33,163 bases of DNA from Bacteroidales bacterium. GTDB lineage: Bacteria; Bacteroidota; Bacteroidia; Bacteroidales; F082. Below, one piece after another: positions 33,105-33,163 of the stretch. Within the stretch, counting starts at the first letter, position 1, and every line of letters starts with the position of its first letter. A program made the translations under genes and the position numbers. The notes under the pieces were generated by a model. It was not told the origin of the DNA. It saw only the letters and a program-made list of their open reading frames with translations, and searched no databases. The stretch spans positions 1 to 33,163 of the forward strand of contig JAFYNJ010000014.1 in assembly GCA_017549805.1 (NCBI GenBank), written 5' to 3'.

Positions 33105-33163
33105 ATGAAAATAGGTATCATCAAAGAAACCAAGACCCCGATTGACAATCGCGTGGCCTTGTC
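33105..33163 (+). CDS. Alanine/saccharopine dehydrogenase-like N terminus (partial)
   Basis: Truncated by the window edge after 19 codons. MKIGIIKETKTPIDNRVALS matches the start of alanine dehydrogenase/pyridine nucleotide transhydrogenase-alpha-type proteins (GxIKE-x(4-5)-xxRVALxP), which also includes Bacteroidetes saccharopine-dehydrogenase-like enzymes. The exact member cannot be decided from this fragment. The gap upstream holds two copies of AACCCTAAACT (33046-33056 and 33064-33074). Confidence 0.5.
   Translation, partial: MKIGIIKETKTPIDNRVAL

Overview
The window looks like a chromosomal segment from an uncultured gut-type Bacteroidales. The evidence is repeated TAnnTTTG promoter elements, SusC/TonB-type and PorT-type outer-membrane proteins, lipoprotein signal peptides with a Cys lipobox, fimbrillin-like and FISUMP-like surface proteins, and family matches to Bacteroidetes-typical genes such as the DUF5618-like protein and the ArsP_2/DUF2899-type exporter. 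No rRNA, tRNA, CRISPR array, transposase or integrase was found.

Left part (1-13 kb). A secreted FISUMP-like protein, a GH95 alpha-L-fucosidase lipoprotein and a dipeptidyl peptidase III lipoprotein form a + strand operon. It ends at a cluster of small palindromic repeats and a perfect 17-bp terminator-like hairpin. Facing it is a TonB-dependent receptor preceded by a clear TPP riboswitch, so it is a predicted thiamin(-precursor) receptor. Then come a universal stress protein with a heavy-metal/manganese exporter, and divergently rimM, a GIY-YIG protein and trmN6. A PorT-like barrel protein lies convergent to these.

Middle part (13-17.4 kb). A small DUF5618-like gene is followed by aroE, a COG2426 membrane protein, a large TPR protein and recR, all four on the minus strand. 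A gene-free 360-bp stretch between the TPR gene and recR holds a strongly base-paired element bounded by two hairpins. One of these, a 29-bp palindrome, is repeated exactly upstream of the TonB receptor promoter.

Right part (17.5-31 kb). This is an exopolysaccharide/capsule locus: a TviB/WbpO-type UDP-sugar dehydrogenase, a CapD/WbpM-type membrane dehydratase, a PnuC-family transporter coupled to rmlA, rmlB, a Ugd-type dehydrogenase, two adjacent sugar-transfer-associated ATP-grasp proteins, a small phosphoglycosyl transferase, a Wzy-like polymerase, a hexapeptide acyltransferase and a third ATP-grasp ligase. No conventional glycosyltransferase, flippase or export gene is present. My inference is that uronic acid carboxyl groups made by the two dehydrogenases are amidated (for example with amino acids) by the ATP-grasp enzymes. 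The locus is followed by a fimbrillin/FISUMP-like surface protein whose reading frame is fused to an upstream small secreted protein, and by the first codons of an alanine-dehydrogenase/saccharopine-dehydrogenase-like gene.

The most unusual pattern is a set of heptanucleotide tandem repeats (7-bp period, several different unit sequences) and one palindromic repeat. Stop-free units are embedded in frame inside aroE, both sugar dehydrogenases and (the palindromic repeat) rmlB. Stop-containing units sit at gene ends and supply the stop codons of three genes.
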